Assembly: GCF_012935325.2 (NCBI RefSeq)
Contig: NZ_JABBYG020000006.1
Location: forward strand, 186,001-250,000
Source of the DNA: Paenibacillus sp. PL91
GTDB lineage: Bacteria > Bacillota > Bacilli > Paenibacillales > Paenibacillaceae
Direction of reading: 5' to 3'
Length of the DNA stretch: 64,000 nt
Positions 15,777 to 24,312 of this stretch are shown in pieces. How positions within the stretch are numbered: the stretch's first letter is position 1; the number at the start of each line of letters is the position of its first letter. The notes beneath the pieces are model-generated. The model was given only the letters and a program-made list of their open reading frames with translations, did not search any database and was not told where the DNA came from. The position numbers and the translations under genes were made by a program.

Positions 15777-17516
15777 TTATTCGCTTGGAAAATAAATGTG
15801 GATCGAGGTGCCCTCTCCCATAGCAGAGCACACCTCAATTCGGCCTTTATGCGCTTCTACGATCATTTTGGCGATGCTCATGCCGAGGCCGGAGCCGTCG
15901 CTTGATTCTTCAGTATTGGTGCCGCGGTAATACCTCTCGAACAGGTTGCGTATGGTCTCCTCATCCATGCCTCTTCCGTCGTCGCAGACGCGGATGAATG
16001 CTTCATCATTCAACATGCCGCTTGAAACCGTCACTGTGATGCCGGGCTCATTGTGCTTCACCGCGTTGGACAACAGATTATCCATGAGCCGCTGCAGCCA
16101 TTTTTCATTTCCGTATATGACAATAGGGAGTTCATCTCCCTCGTAGTGGAAATCGACATCCGTGAGGGTGACGTCGTTCACATATTTTAGGATGGATCTT
16201 CTGACGAGCTCGCCGAGCTCGATTTCGTTCTTTTCCATGGGCATGGCTCCGCCGTGCTTTAGCTGATAAATATGCGAAAAGTCAGTTATCAGCTCCAGCA
16301 TATAGTCGCTTTTTTCACGAATCATTTTGCCCATATCCTGAAGCTCCTCAGCGCTCCAGCTCGCAGGCGTGCTCTCCAAAATATAGCCGTAGCCTTGAAT
16401 GGTGGAGAGAGGTGTACGCAGGTCATGGGAGATGCCGGCCATCCATTCCTCTCTTGTCTTCTCCAGCTGCAGCCGATCTTTCTCCGTTTGCGCCAGCCGT
16501 TCAGCCATTAGGTAGAAGGATTCGATAACCTCCCGATAGAGGCGGTAGCGGATGCGCAGCTTGCCGCTGCGGTGGAATACCTTTCGGCGGTCCTTGGGCG
16601 TAAGCACCTCTCCATAAAGTCCGCTGCCCATGCGCTCGAACCAGCCAGAGAACAGGATGAGCGGTTGACCGTAACGGTGGCCATGCCAAATGGAGATCGC
16701 GAGCGACAGCAGAAGAATCGAGCCTCCCACCAAAATGAAGACGCGTATGATCTCTTTAAAAACGGGCTGCTTGATGAACGTTCCTGGCTCGTTTGGCGTA
16801 TGCATGATCCAAGTCATCCCGCTAGCAGACGGCTGATATACGGAAATATTGGTGTCGTAATAACCGGGGCTTTGCTGCATGGACAGCACTTCCAAAGGCT
16901 CATAAATATTGAAGGCAGAGGATTTATCGCCAATCGTCTGGACGCTGTTGCCTGCTTGATCGACGATCAGCAAATAGCTGTCTGTTTCAAGCAGCTTAGC
17001 TAGCAGGACTTCTCTATACTGCTCGTTTACGAGGCCATTTTGCTGATAAGCCGTATACCAAGCTGTTAGCTTCTCTAGCTGCGGGTTCTTGTAGCCGAGC
17101 AGATAGAATAGCGGAGTATCATAGGTTTGGTCGAGCTCGCTGTCGACAATATAGGCTCCGTATTTTCCGGTTTGCTGAATCGATAATAGCTGCGTAACCG
17201 AATAAGATGCGGGCTGATCGTCAGGCACATTGATGGCAAAAATGGCATTGCCCTTGGGGCCAACGACCTGCAGCCACATGTCGCGCTCTTTAATGAGCTT
17301 CGTCCAATGCGCAGGAAGCTTAATCTCGTCATTCTCATAGTAGCTTCCCGTTATGATCGAACTGAGCGCACCGGTATGGAAGTTGCGTTTGAGATCGTCA
17401 TTCATTAGTTTGCTGATAAGGATAAGGAACAGCACCATCATCGCTATGAAGATAAGGATGGAATAGATAATGAGCTGGTAGGTAAAATGAAAAGCCATTC
17501 GGCGCTGGACCTTCAT
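15777..17516 (-). CDS. Membrane sensor histidine kinase
   Basis: A 579-residue kinase. A first membrane span (about residues 13-35) is followed by an extracytoplasmic sensor of about 230 residues, then a second span (IIRVFILVGGSILLLSLAI). The H-box is EWMAGISHDLRTPLSTIQ near residue 375, the N-box NLLSNAVKHNE, the G1 box VCDDGRGMD and the G2 box GSGLGMSIAKMI. It autophosphorylates on the His and passes phosphate to the regulator whose stop codon overlaps its start (ATGA at 17513-17516). No adjacent ABC transporter indicates an antibiotic-sensing role; the signal is unknown. Confidence 0.93.
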   Translation of the reverse strand: MKVQRRMAFHFTYQLIIYSILIFIAMMVLFLILISKLMNDDLKRNFHTGALSSIITGSYYENDEIKLPAHWTKLIKERDMWLQVVGPKGNAIFAINVPDDQPASYSVTQLLSIQQTGKYGAYIVDSELDQTYDTPLFYLLGYKNPQLEKLTAWYTAYQQNGLVNEQYREVLLAKLLETDSYLLIVDQAGNSVQTIGDKSSAFNIYEPLEVLSMQQSPGYYDTNISVYQPSASGMTWIMHTPNEPGTFIKQPVFKEIIRVFILVGGSILLLSLAISIWHGHRYGQPLILFSGWFERMGSGLYGEVLTPKDRRKVFHRSGKLRIRYRLYREVIESFYLMAERLAQTEKDRLQLEKTREEWMAGISHDLRTPLSTIQGYGYILESTPASWSAEELQDMGKMIREKSDYMLELITDFSHIYQLKHGGAMPMEKNEIELGELVRRSILKYVNDVTLTDVDFHYEGDELPIVIYGNEKWLQRLMDNLLSNAVKHNEPGITVTVSSGMLNDEAFIRVCDDGRGMDEETIRNLFERYYRGTNTEESSDGSGLGMSIAKMIVEAHKGRIEVCSAMGEGTSIHIYFPSE

Positions 17517-18247
17517 AGGCTTACTGGCTCCTTGGCTAATTTATAGCCTAGCCCGCGAACGGTAAGGAGATGCGTCGGCATGCTGGGATCGTATTCGATC
17601 CTCTCCCTTATTCTTCGGATATGAACCATGACCGTATTGTCATCACCCATTCCGTCAATGCCCCATACGGCTTCATAGAGTTGTCCCTTGGAGAAGACGA
17701 TGCCTGGATTTTTGCAAAAATGCAGCAGCAGCTGAAAAACCTGGGCAGGGCAGGGGACAGATTTTTGATCCACCAATAGCTCGCCGGCTGCCTCATTCAG
17801 CTGGAAGCGGCCAAAGCTGTATACTTGCTGAGCGGTTAAAGCCGTTATTGATGGAGGGACATGGCTTGAGGCACCGTCCATTTCACCGATTCGGCGGAGC
17901 CGCGCTTTGATACGGGCAGCAATTTCCAAAGGATTAAACGGCTTCGTGACATAATCATCGCCGCCAAGCGCGAATCCGGTTAAAATATCCAGGTCCGATG
18001 CTTTGGCGGTCAAAAATATAATATGCGGTTTGCCGAGCTGCCTGATTTTGGAGCACAGCTCAAATCCGCTGCCGTCTGGCAGCATGACATCCAGCAGAAC
18101 GATGTCTGCGCCGTATCGAGCAATCGTATCGAGTGCCTCTTGGCACGTTCCTGCTGTATAAATATGCTGGAAGCCTTCCTTCTGAAGGACAAGCTGCAGC
18201 ATTTTGACAATAGACGGCTCATCGTCAACGATAACAATTTTATTCAT
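17513..18247 (-). CDS. OmpR-family response regulator
   Basis: A 244-residue DNA-binding regulator. The receiver domain begins KIVIVDDEPSIVKML, with the phospho-acceptor Asp in IVLLDVMLPDGSG and the conserved Lys in DYVTKPFNP. A C-terminal winged helix (VFQLLLHFCKNPGIVFSKGQLYEAVWG, then VMVHIRRIRERIE) follows. I chose ATG 18247, which has GGGTGA at normal spacing; ATG 18253 and GTG 18256 overlap it. It is the first gene of a two-gene operon with the kinase. Confidence 0.93.
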   Translation of the reverse strand: MNKIVIVDDEPSIVKMLQLVLQKEGFQHIYTAGTCQEALDTIARYGADIVLLDVMLPDGSGFELCSKIRQLGKPHIIFLTAKASDLDILTGFALGGDDYVTKPFNPLEIAARIKARLRRIGEMDGASSHVPPSITALTAQQVYSFGRFQLNEAAGELLVDQKSVPCPAQVFQLLLHFCKNPGIVFSKGQLYEAVWGIDGMGDDNTVMVHIRRIRERIEYDPSMPTHLLTVRGLGYKLAKEPVSL

Positions 18248-18384
18248 ATTCATCACCCGTTAATATGCTAGCATACAAACCTTAACAGAAGTTGAACGGT
18301 GTAGGAAAAAGTTAAGCTGATGTTATAGTTCCGTTTGCCGACTGTTCAAGAAAAGTCATTATGATTGTGGAAGAGGTGATGGAG

Positions 18385-19599
18385 ATGGTTAACCAAATAG
18401 AAACAGGAAGCCGGATTCGTATTATTGATGCGATTCGAGGTTTTTGCTTGCTCGGCATATTGATTGCCAATATGATTATTTTTCAATACGGCATTTACGG
18501 TAGGGAAGTTATGCGGAATTTCAATCCTTCCAAGCTGGATGATGTGGCGCATCAATGGCTGCTTATTTTAGTGGAAGGCAGTTTTATGCCGATCTTTATG
18601 TTCTTGTTCGGGTACAGCTTGTTTAAGCTGAGGGAGAGCTTGGTATCAAAGGGGCTTAAACCGGGAAAACCGTTGGTGCGCCGCTTTCTTATGCTGATGG
18701 TGCTTGGCCTGCTGCACACCTTATTGCTGTGGGAGGGCGATATTTTGCTCGCCTACGGGGTAACTGGCTTTTGCTTATTGCTATTTGTAAAAAGGAAGCC
18801 AAAGACGCTTATCATTTGGGGCGTCATCTTAAGCGTGCTTCTAGCAGGCATTAGCTACGGGTTAATGGACGACACGCCCGAAGAGAAGGAAAGAATGACG
18901 CAGTATGTGGAGCAATCGATTACGGTATATAGCGAGGGAACCTATTTGGAAGTAGTGGATTTTCGAATGAATGAAGATCCGCTGGGTTTGCCATTGGGCG
19001 CTATAATTGTCATTATTTTATCAATGCCGTTGATCATGCTTCCGATGTTTTTGTTCGGCATAGCGGCTGCCAGCAAGAAGTGGTTTCATAACCCGAAGCG
19101 GGAAAGGCGCCGATATATTTGGGCAACCGCCATCCTGCTGCCGCTTGGCCTGCTGCTTAAGAGCTTAGCCGTGCTGCTGTCGGAAGGGGCTTGGAATGAT
19201 GTATTGACTACGCTTGGGGCAGAATTGCTGGCGCTTGGATATATATTTGGGCTGGCGCTCGTGTTGTCCTTCTTATCGAAGCGCTCGATTTTCATTTCGG
19301 CATTCGAGGCGGTGGGGCGGATGTCTATGACGAACTATTTGATGCAGACGGTTATTTGTACCACTTTATTTTACGGCTATGGCTTTGGGTGGTTCGGTCA
19401 AATCGGAGTGTTAAATGGCTTGCTGCTTGCGATTCTCATCTATGCCCTTCAAGCGGTCGCGTCCAGCTATATATTGCGAGTGTTCAAAAATGGCCCGCTA
19501 GAGCGGCTGCTGCGGATGTGGACGTATTGGTCGTTTAGCGGTAAATCACGGACTTCGCGGAAAGCAACAGATCAGGTGGATGTAAATGTGGTTGCGTAG
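18385..19599 (+). CDS. DUF418 family membrane protein
   Basis: A 404-residue inner-membrane protein of the DUF418 (YeiB/YxaH-like) family. It starts IRIIDAIRGFCLLGILIANM, the conserved opening of the family (xxxDxxRGxAxLGILxxN). It has eight to ten hydrophobic segments and a C-terminal DUF418 block with GRMSMTNYLMQTVICTTLFYG and GPLERLLRMWTYWSF. The function of the family is not established; some relatives are linked to acyl or membrane chemistry. I chose ATG 18385 because GAGGTG lies six bases upstream; the frame is open back to ATG 18361. It is divergent from the two-component operon. Confidence 0.87.
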   Translation: MVNQIETGSRIRIIDAIRGFCLLGILIANMIIFQYGIYGREVMRNFNPSKLDDVAHQWLLILVEGSFMPIFMFLFGYSLFKLRESLVSKGLKPGKPLVRRFLMLMVLGLLHTLLLWEGDILLAYGVTGFCLLLFVKRKPKTLIIWGVILSVLLAGISYGLMDDTPEEKERMTQYVEQSITVYSEGTYLEVVDFRMNEDPLGLPLGAIIVIILSMPLIMLPMFLFGIAAASKKWFHNPKRERRRYIWATAILLPLGLLLKSLAVLLSEGAWNDVLTTLGAELLALGYIFGLALVLSFLSKRSIFISAFEAVGRMSMTNYLMQTVICTTLFYGYGFGWFGQIGVLNGLLLAILIYALQAVASSYILRVFKNGPLERLLRMWTYWSFSGKSRTSRKATDQVDVNVVA

Positions 19600-19656
19600 G
19601 GTGTTATTAATGGAGTAAATGGTTAATGGTAAGCAAAATATTACAGCCAAAGCTAA

Positions 19657-19687
19657 AGGAGCGACTTATGCAGTCGGCTCCTTTTTT
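19657..19687 (+). terminator. Terminator of the DUF418 gene
   Basis: AGGAGCGACT...AGTCGGCTCCT stem followed by six T residues. Confidence 0.85.
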
Positions 19688-19746
19688 GTTGAAAAGCGTG
19701 TTATGGGTTGGCAAATTGGCGGATTGGCACTGAAAGGCTGCATTGC

Positions 19747-20934
19747 CTACTCAGAGCTAACAAATTGAATGTCGATCGTTTTGGTGGAGGCGGTTGCGAA
19801 CGCAAGCAGCTTAGCGCCTTCCGCTTGCAGCGCCTCTCGATCCGCAGAGCTCAGCGGCTCAAAAGGCTGGATGATCAAAGTAGCTGACTGGCGGTTTTGT
19901 TCTATTTTCCACGTGCCGCTTACGAATCCGTCTATAAGAAAGGTAGCTCGAATGATGCCGTTTATCGTAAACACAAGCGCTTTGTGCTTCTCGCTAATAA
20001 TTCGGCTTCGGTCAAAGTAAGAGAGCAGCATGTTGTCGAATTCGGATAGAAATCGCGGCGGTGAGACTGTGTCGGAAGGGGGCAAGGGAGCGCCCGGCAG
20101 GTCGAAGAGCTCATTGCCTTGCTCATCTGAGAAGGTACGGAGTCGCGGACGCATATTCTCGACTGTCTCACGAAGCTTGCCCAGACCTGACCATATTTGC
20201 ATGTCTTTAACGGAAGAAGGGCCAAAGGCGGCTAAGTAGCGCAGCAGCATATCTTCTAATGAGGGCGAAGCAGCCAAAGACTTGCCAAGCCAAGCTTCCG
20301 CAGAGGTATGCTTCGCTTGGCCGCTAGACCACCATATTCCGCGTGGCGGCACTTGAATAAGCGGGACAAATGTCCGAATCACATTGCTGAGGGTCGCTGG
20401 ATCAATGTTCGGCCATGTCTCTCCGAGCAGCTTGCCTAGCTCGGTTGGGGTGCGCGGCTGCTCCTCCACAAGCGCGCGTCCTGCTGCGCTAACCGCTTTC
20501 AAGTCTACGCCGTGGAGTTCTTTGCCGTAAGAACTGAGGAGACCTTTCTCAATTGCCGGTTGAATCAAGGGACGCAGGGCCAGACAATCGCGTGCGCTGA
20601 CCAAATGGATCGTTGAGCGCATAAGGGCGATACGAACCACTTGCCGATCCTTTATAAGCGCAGAAAGCTGCTCCTGCCGAAAGTCCTCAAGCCGTGTCCA
20701 TAGGGCAAAATAGGGCGGATTAGGCGCTTGCGCTTGGATCGCAACTAATTTTTCGATTGCTTCCAGCACGGAAAGGCACGAGCGACGCAGCAGCATTTGC
20801 CTCTCCAGCAGAGCGCGATTAAGCTCGCGTTTACTTAAAATGGGCGCTGTTGCAGTATTTGAAGCGGTATTTGAATCGGTATTTGAAGTAGTATTTGAAG
20901 CAGTCTGTGCATGCTGAGACTTAGCTGTAGCCAT
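19747..20934 (-). CDS. Winged-helix DNA-binding (HTH_42) protein, AlkZ-like DNA glycosylase family
   Basis: A 395-residue protein of the HTH_42/AlkZ-like family. N-terminal LSKRELNRALLERQMLL is followed by IQAQAPNPPYFALWTRL. The QxQ of that motif matches the catalytic QxQ of AlkZ (YcaQ has QxD). RSTIHLVSARDCLALRPL and the C-terminal FEPLSSADREALQAEGAKLL are also family features. AlkZ excises bulky or cross-linked bases, but many relatives are uncharacterised, so glycosylase activity is inferred. The first 30 residues are an unusual SNT-rich low-complexity tail. ATG 20934 follows GGGGGAG by nine bases. Confidence 0.82.
   Translation of the reverse strand: MATAKSQHAQTASNTTSNTDSNTASNTATAPILSKRELNRALLERQMLLRRSCLSVLEAIEKLVAIQAQAPNPPYFALWTRLEDFRQEQLSALIKDRQVVRIALMRSTIHLVSARDCLALRPLIQPAIEKGLLSSYGKELHGVDLKAVSAAGRALVEEQPRTPTELGKLLGETWPNIDPATLSNVIRTFVPLIQVPPRGIWWSSGQAKHTSAEAWLGKSLAASPSLEDMLLRYLAAFGPSSVKDMQIWSGLGKLRETVENMRPRLRTFSDEQGNELFDLPGAPLPPSDTVSPPRFLSEFDNMLLSYFDRSRIISEKHKALVFTINGIIRATFLIDGFVSGTWKIEQNRQSATLIIQPFEPLSSADREALQAEGAKLLAFATASTKTIDIQFVSSE
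20852..20899. repeat. Four 12-bp tandem repeats inside the AlkZ-like gene
   Basis: Units g/t-c/t-a/g-GTATTTGAA repeat four times without a gap and encode SNT plus one variable residue in the N-terminal tail. A fifth, degenerate unit follows. A site prone to slippage that preserves the reading frame. Confidence 0.8.
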
Positions 20935-21011
20935 GCTGCAATCTCCCCCTCAATCATCCATTCTCATCATTATTAACTTAATAATAATGGATCAACCCTG
21001 ACAGCATTATG

Positions 21012-21770
21012 TCAGTGTTGAATGTTCATGAGGAAATATATGAATGAATTTTTTCCTCTGTCCGCTGATACAGGGATACACTTGCGCTGCATTAGCGAAG
21101 TGGCGCATAGCTTTTCCAATGATCCTCCAACCAGCTCATAGAATCGTATGTCTCTTCCGTTAATAATTGGCCTAAGCAGTTTTTTTGTTACAAGCGAATG
21201 AAGTCTGATTCGTGAGGTGCGGAAATTCAATTGTAAATGGTTTTGGACATCTTTTGGGCGTATTTTGCGTCCTAGTGACCAAGCTAGTTGGAGTACTTCC
21301 CGGTCTTTATGGCTCAGTTGATGATCAGAGTCGCTGCGAATGAGGTGAGGAGCCAGTGCTACTTGAAGCAGCATGCGGCAGATTTCAGGACGCCGCTGTA
21401 CATCATCAAACGTGAAGTGGAGCATTCGCCAGCCCATGCCAGTTGAAAAGTTATCTCGATTCACAGCGTAGCTATGCTTTTCTCTATCCATATCTTTGAT
21501 ATGGCTTTGAAAACCGTCGCACTTCAAGCCAAAGCGGCCAAACTCCGGAAGGAAGGCGAAGTCGAGAAGTTGAGATTTGCGGTTCCAATCATAGATTTCA
21601 TATTCTGGATGCAGATTACGGAATGTGCCAAAGAGCGGCCACCATACGTTTTGCAGCAGCAGCTTTTCGGCGAAACCATGCCCCCTTACTAACCGACCCT
21701 TGCGTTCCCCAGAGCGATGCAACTCATGATATTCGAGAAACTCGCGATAGCTATGTTCAAATTCATTCAT
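21012..21770 (-). CDS. Nuclease-fold (DUF559/Vsr-like) plus winged-helix protein
   Basis: A 252-residue protein. The first 150 residues resemble the DUF559/Vsr-like PD-(D/E)XK fold: an N-terminal Glu helix (GFAEKLLLQ), the catalytic-Asp strand QLLDFAFL, GLKCDGFQSHIKDMDREK and GWRMLHFTFDDV. The usual acidic residue before xDG is replaced by Lys (LKCDG). The last 80 residues look like a winged helix (KDREVLQLAWSLGRKIRPKDVQNHL). Function is unknown; a DNA-binding protein with a possibly weakened nuclease site. I chose ATG 21770, which has AAGGAGG nine bases upstream; ATG 21779 abuts that site. Confidence 0.7.
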   Translation of the reverse strand: MNEFEHSYREFLEYHELHRSGERKGRLVRGHGFAEKLLLQNVWWPLFGTFRNLHPEYEIYDWNRKSQLLDFAFLPEFGRFGLKCDGFQSHIKDMDREKHSYAVNRDNFSTGMGWRMLHFTFDDVQRRPEICRMLLQVALAPHLIRSDSDHQLSHKDREVLQLAWSLGRKIRPKDVQNHLQLNFRTSRIRLHSLVTKKLLRPIINGRDIRFYELVGGSLEKLCATSLMQRKCIPVSADRGKNSFIYFLMNIQH

Positions 21771-21793
21771 CCCAACCATCCTCCTTCAGAAAA

Positions 21794-21834
21794 TAAAAAA
21801 ACGCCCTAAAGCCACGTGGGTGGCACTAGGACGT
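21794..21834 (-). terminator. Terminator between Mn-catalase and the nuclease-like gene
   Basis: On the minus strand ACG(T)CCTA...GCCAC/GTGGC...TAGGGCGT is followed by seven T residues, ending just 9 bases before the next Shine-Dalgarno sequence. It may terminate the catalase transcript or act as an attenuator for the downstream gene. Confidence 0.65.
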
Positions 21835-21839
21835 CGTTC

Positions 21840-22005
21840 TTCGTCTGCTTAAAGTATATAACATTCAACCTTGGGGGGACCAAGTCAAATGTTGCGAACT
21901 GTTGCACAACAAGCTTCCAGCTAAAGCTCCGCACTCCGCACTGAAGCTAGCGGGCACCTTCCCGCCTATCAAAGCAAAAAAAGCGTAAACCGTGTGAGAC
22001 CATCA
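21840..22005 (-). other. Structured non-coding segment between Mn-catalase and the nuclease-like gene
   Basis: No reading frame is credible here. On the minus strand several short stems follow each other: GCGGG/CCCGC, AGCTTC/GAAGCT and CTTGG/CCAAG, then the terminator above. This could be a 3' UTR or a cis-regulatory leader; no known riboswitch class is recognised. Confidence 0.35.
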
Positions 22006-22908
22006 TTATTCCTTAATGTTTCCAGCCTGCTTCAACCGCTTTGCGATTGCCTTGAACTCCTCGGCGGAAATGCCGGGTGCAAATTCCTCTTCGACCGCAG
22101 GCGCTTCTGGAATCGGAAAGCCTTTTGGCGAGCCTTGGATCACTTCGAGCGGAAGGTCATCCTCAGGATGCGTTCCTTTCCAGATCTGATCGATCGCGGT
22201 AAAGTCACTGTCACTCCATGTGTATAGCTTCGTATGCACGCCTTTTTCTTCGTATTTCCTTGCCTCGTTGAACGATTTGTTGCTGAGGGATGGAATAGGC
22301 ACTAGCTTGGTGACATTTACGCCTGTTGCGATCTCCAAAGCTTTGGCATAAGCAACCACGTGAACGCCGCCCCGAACGAGGAGGAATCCAACGACTGCGC
22401 GCGCTGCCGGATGATCCGTCATTTCGTATACTTTCATTTTGTGCGTCCTTGCTCCGCATTCGAGGAAGAAATTATGAAGCAAGTCTTCCACTAGATTGCC
22501 GCTGTTAAACACATTGGCACCTGTCCATGGATTGCCCATGGAGTCGAACGGCATGGCGCCTTGAGCGCCGGCAAGAAAGTGATAAGACAAACGCGCGTCT
22601 TTAGCAGAACCGAGCGGAGTGTCATCGGGCTCTTTATAGTCTGTTGAACCTCTCAAGCATTTGTTGATCGCATGGGAAACGAGCTCGACGTGTCCTAGCT
22701 CCTCCGCCGTTATGCTCATCACCAAATCGTAGAAAGGTTTAAGCTTCTCCTTGGAACGGAAATTAAAAGATTGATACAGGTAATTGTTTAACGTTGACAT
22801 TTCTCCGAACTTTCCGCCAAGCAGCTCCTGTACGGCAGCCGCGGCATTTGCATCCGGCTTCTCGACATCCGGGATCTCGATCATGATTTCATCCATGCGT
22901 TTAAACAT
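22006..22908 (-). CDS. Manganese catalase
   Basis: A 300-residue dimanganese catalase that dismutates H2O2, related to YdbD and the spore-coat protein CotJC. Ferritin-like helices carry the metal ligands: FGEMSTLNNYLYQ, SITAEELGHVELVSHAI (E and H ligands), NLVEDLLHNFFLECGARTHKM and the ARAVVGFLLVRGGVHVVAYAKAL helix. The C-terminal tail is acidic and proline-rich. ATG 22908 follows AGGAGG. It is monocistronic and likely cytoplasmic or spore-associated. Confidence 0.93.
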   Translation of the reverse strand: MFKRMDEIMIEIPDVEKPDANAAAAVQELLGGKFGEMSTLNNYLYQSFNFRSKEKLKPFYDLVMSITAEELGHVELVSHAINKCLRGSTDYKEPDDTPLGSAKDARLSYHFLAGAQGAMPFDSMGNPWTGANVFNSGNLVEDLLHNFFLECGARTHKMKVYEMTDHPAARAVVGFLLVRGGVHVVAYAKALEIATGVNVTKLVPIPSLSNKSFNEARKYEEKGVHTKLYTWSDSDFTAIDQIWKGTHPEDDLPLEVIQGSPKGFPIPEAPAVEEEFAPGISAEEFKAIAKRLKQAGNIKE

Positions 22909-23133
22909 TAATTTCTCAACCTCCTAAGTATGAACTAGCCTTACCTTAGTAGATTTAAACTTGACTAGAGACGGTTAAACAGCATTCGATAAAAAGCAGA
23001 GTGCTGCACAGGGAATCTGGCGGAAAATGTAAAGGGTTGCAACCAAAAACGCCGTAGCCGTTCCATTCCGACGCCTGTTTATGTTATTTTTATAGGAATA
23101 ATACCCATTCATATAGAAGAGGAAGTGAAGCAT

Positions 23134-23445
23134 ATGACTACGCAATCGAAAGAGTGGATCTTGCACTCGGTTATTTTCAGCTTGAAGCATGAGCAGGGCT
23201 CAGAAGCTGAGCGTCAGTTTTTGGAGGATGGACAGCGTATTCTTACATCTATTCCAACCGTATCGAACTTTCAAGTCTATAAGCAGGTAAGTGGAAAAAA
23301 TGAATATCGCCACGGCTTCGCGATGGAGTTTGCGAATCAAGCGGATTACGAAGCGTATAACGAGCATCCGCTTCACGTGCAATTTGTTAACGAGCGCTGG
23401 GTGACGGAAGTTGAAAAGTTTCTAGAAATCGACTATCAAAAATAG
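23134..23445 (+). CDS. Dabb family (stress-responsive alpha/beta-barrel) protein
   Basis: A 103-residue dimeric ferredoxin-like barrel protein. LHSVIFSLKHEQGSEAERQFLEDGQ opens the domain with the typical hxVhFkhk pattern, followed by NEYRHGFAMEFANQADYEAYNEHPLHVQFV, the Dabb signature YxxHPxHxxFV. Family members include small enzymes and stress proteins; the activity here is unknown. I chose ATG 23134, with GAGGAAGTGA upstream; the frame extends three codons to a GTG. Confidence 0.85.
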   Translation: MTTQSKEWILHSVIFSLKHEQGSEAERQFLEDGQRILTSIPTVSNFQVYKQVSGKNEYRHGFAMEFANQADYEAYNEHPLHVQFVNERWVTEVEKFLEIDYQK

Positions 23446-23543
23446 AATTACGATTGATGATTTGGTCGAAACGACATATAATGAGCGTAATAGAGTGCAC
23501 ATTTTCGAACAAATATGAACGAAATGGGAAGAGGGACTAACAG

Positions 23544-24212
23544 ATGAAAAAGCTTAAAGTGCTGCAGCAGCTAACGGAAGCGGGCGTTGTGGCGGTATTG
23601 CGCGCAGACTCGCCAGAAGAAGTAGTGGAAATGTCGCGCCGCGCGATCAAGGGCGGTATTAAAGCGATTGAAATTACGATGACGGTACCTTTTGCGCTTC
23701 GTGCAATCGAGCAATTATCGAAGGAATATTCAAGCGACGTATCTCCTGAAGCGGACAACTTCGCGATTATCGGCGTTGGCACCGTGCTTGACCCGGAGAC
23801 AGCGCGCGCTGCCATACTAGCAGGGGCTGAATACGTCGTATCGCCTGCACTTAACCCGGATACAATCAAGCTGTGCAACAGATATTCGATTCCGATTTTG
23901 CCAGGCACGATGACCATTCACGAAATTCAAACCGCGCTTGAGCTCGGTGTAGATATCGTAAAGCTATTCCCAGGCAATCTGTACTCGCCAAGTGTAATTC
24001 CTTCTATAAAAGGCCCGCTGCCGCAGGCTAACGTGATGCCGACTGGCGGCGTCTCGCTCGACAACTTGAAGGATTGGATCAAAGCAGGCGCAGTTGCAGT
24101 CGGCATTGGCTCCGATTTGACAAAGGATGCAGTAAAAACCGGAGACTTCTCGCTCATTGAGAAAAAAGCAGCCGCCTACATCGCCGCGTACCGCGAAGCG
24201 AAAGGACTGTAA
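23544..24212 (+). CDS. eda: Bifunctional 4-hydroxy-2-oxoglutarate / KDPG aldolase
   Basis: A 222-residue class I aldolase that splits 2-keto-3-deoxy-6-phosphogluconate to pyruvate and glyceraldehyde-3-phosphate, or 4-hydroxy-2-oxoglutarate to pyruvate and glyoxylate. The catalytic Glu is in IKAIEITMTVPFAL, with GVGTVLDPETARAAILAGAEYVVSP. The Schiff-base Lys is in VDIVKLFPGN, and PTGGVSLDNLKDWIKAGAVAVGIGS binds phosphate. The start follows AGAGGGA. It is monocistronic; no KDG kinase lies beside it. Confidence 0.93.
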   Translation: MKKLKVLQQLTEAGVVAVLRADSPEEVVEMSRRAIKGGIKAIEITMTVPFALRAIEQLSKEYSSDVSPEADNFAIIGVGTVLDPETARAAILAGAEYVVSPALNPDTIKLCNRYSIPILPGTMTIHEIQTALELGVDIVKLFPGNLYSPSVIPSIKGPLPQANVMPTGGVSLDNLKDWIKAGAVAVGIGSDLTKDAVKTGDFSLIEKKAAAYIAAYREAKGL

Positions 24213-24216
24213 TCGG

Positions 24217-24257
24217 AAACCCCTGATGGAGAGTAAACGCCTCTATCGGGGGTTTTT
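24217..24257 (+). terminator. Terminator of the aldolase gene
   Basis: AAACCCC(T)GAT(G)GAG paired with CTC(T)ATC(G)GGGGTTT, followed by T residues. Confidence 0.8.
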
Positions 24258-24312
24258 CATCACCTTTCTACCATTTTATTCCACGATAAAACCTTAGGAG
24301 GATATTTATCCC

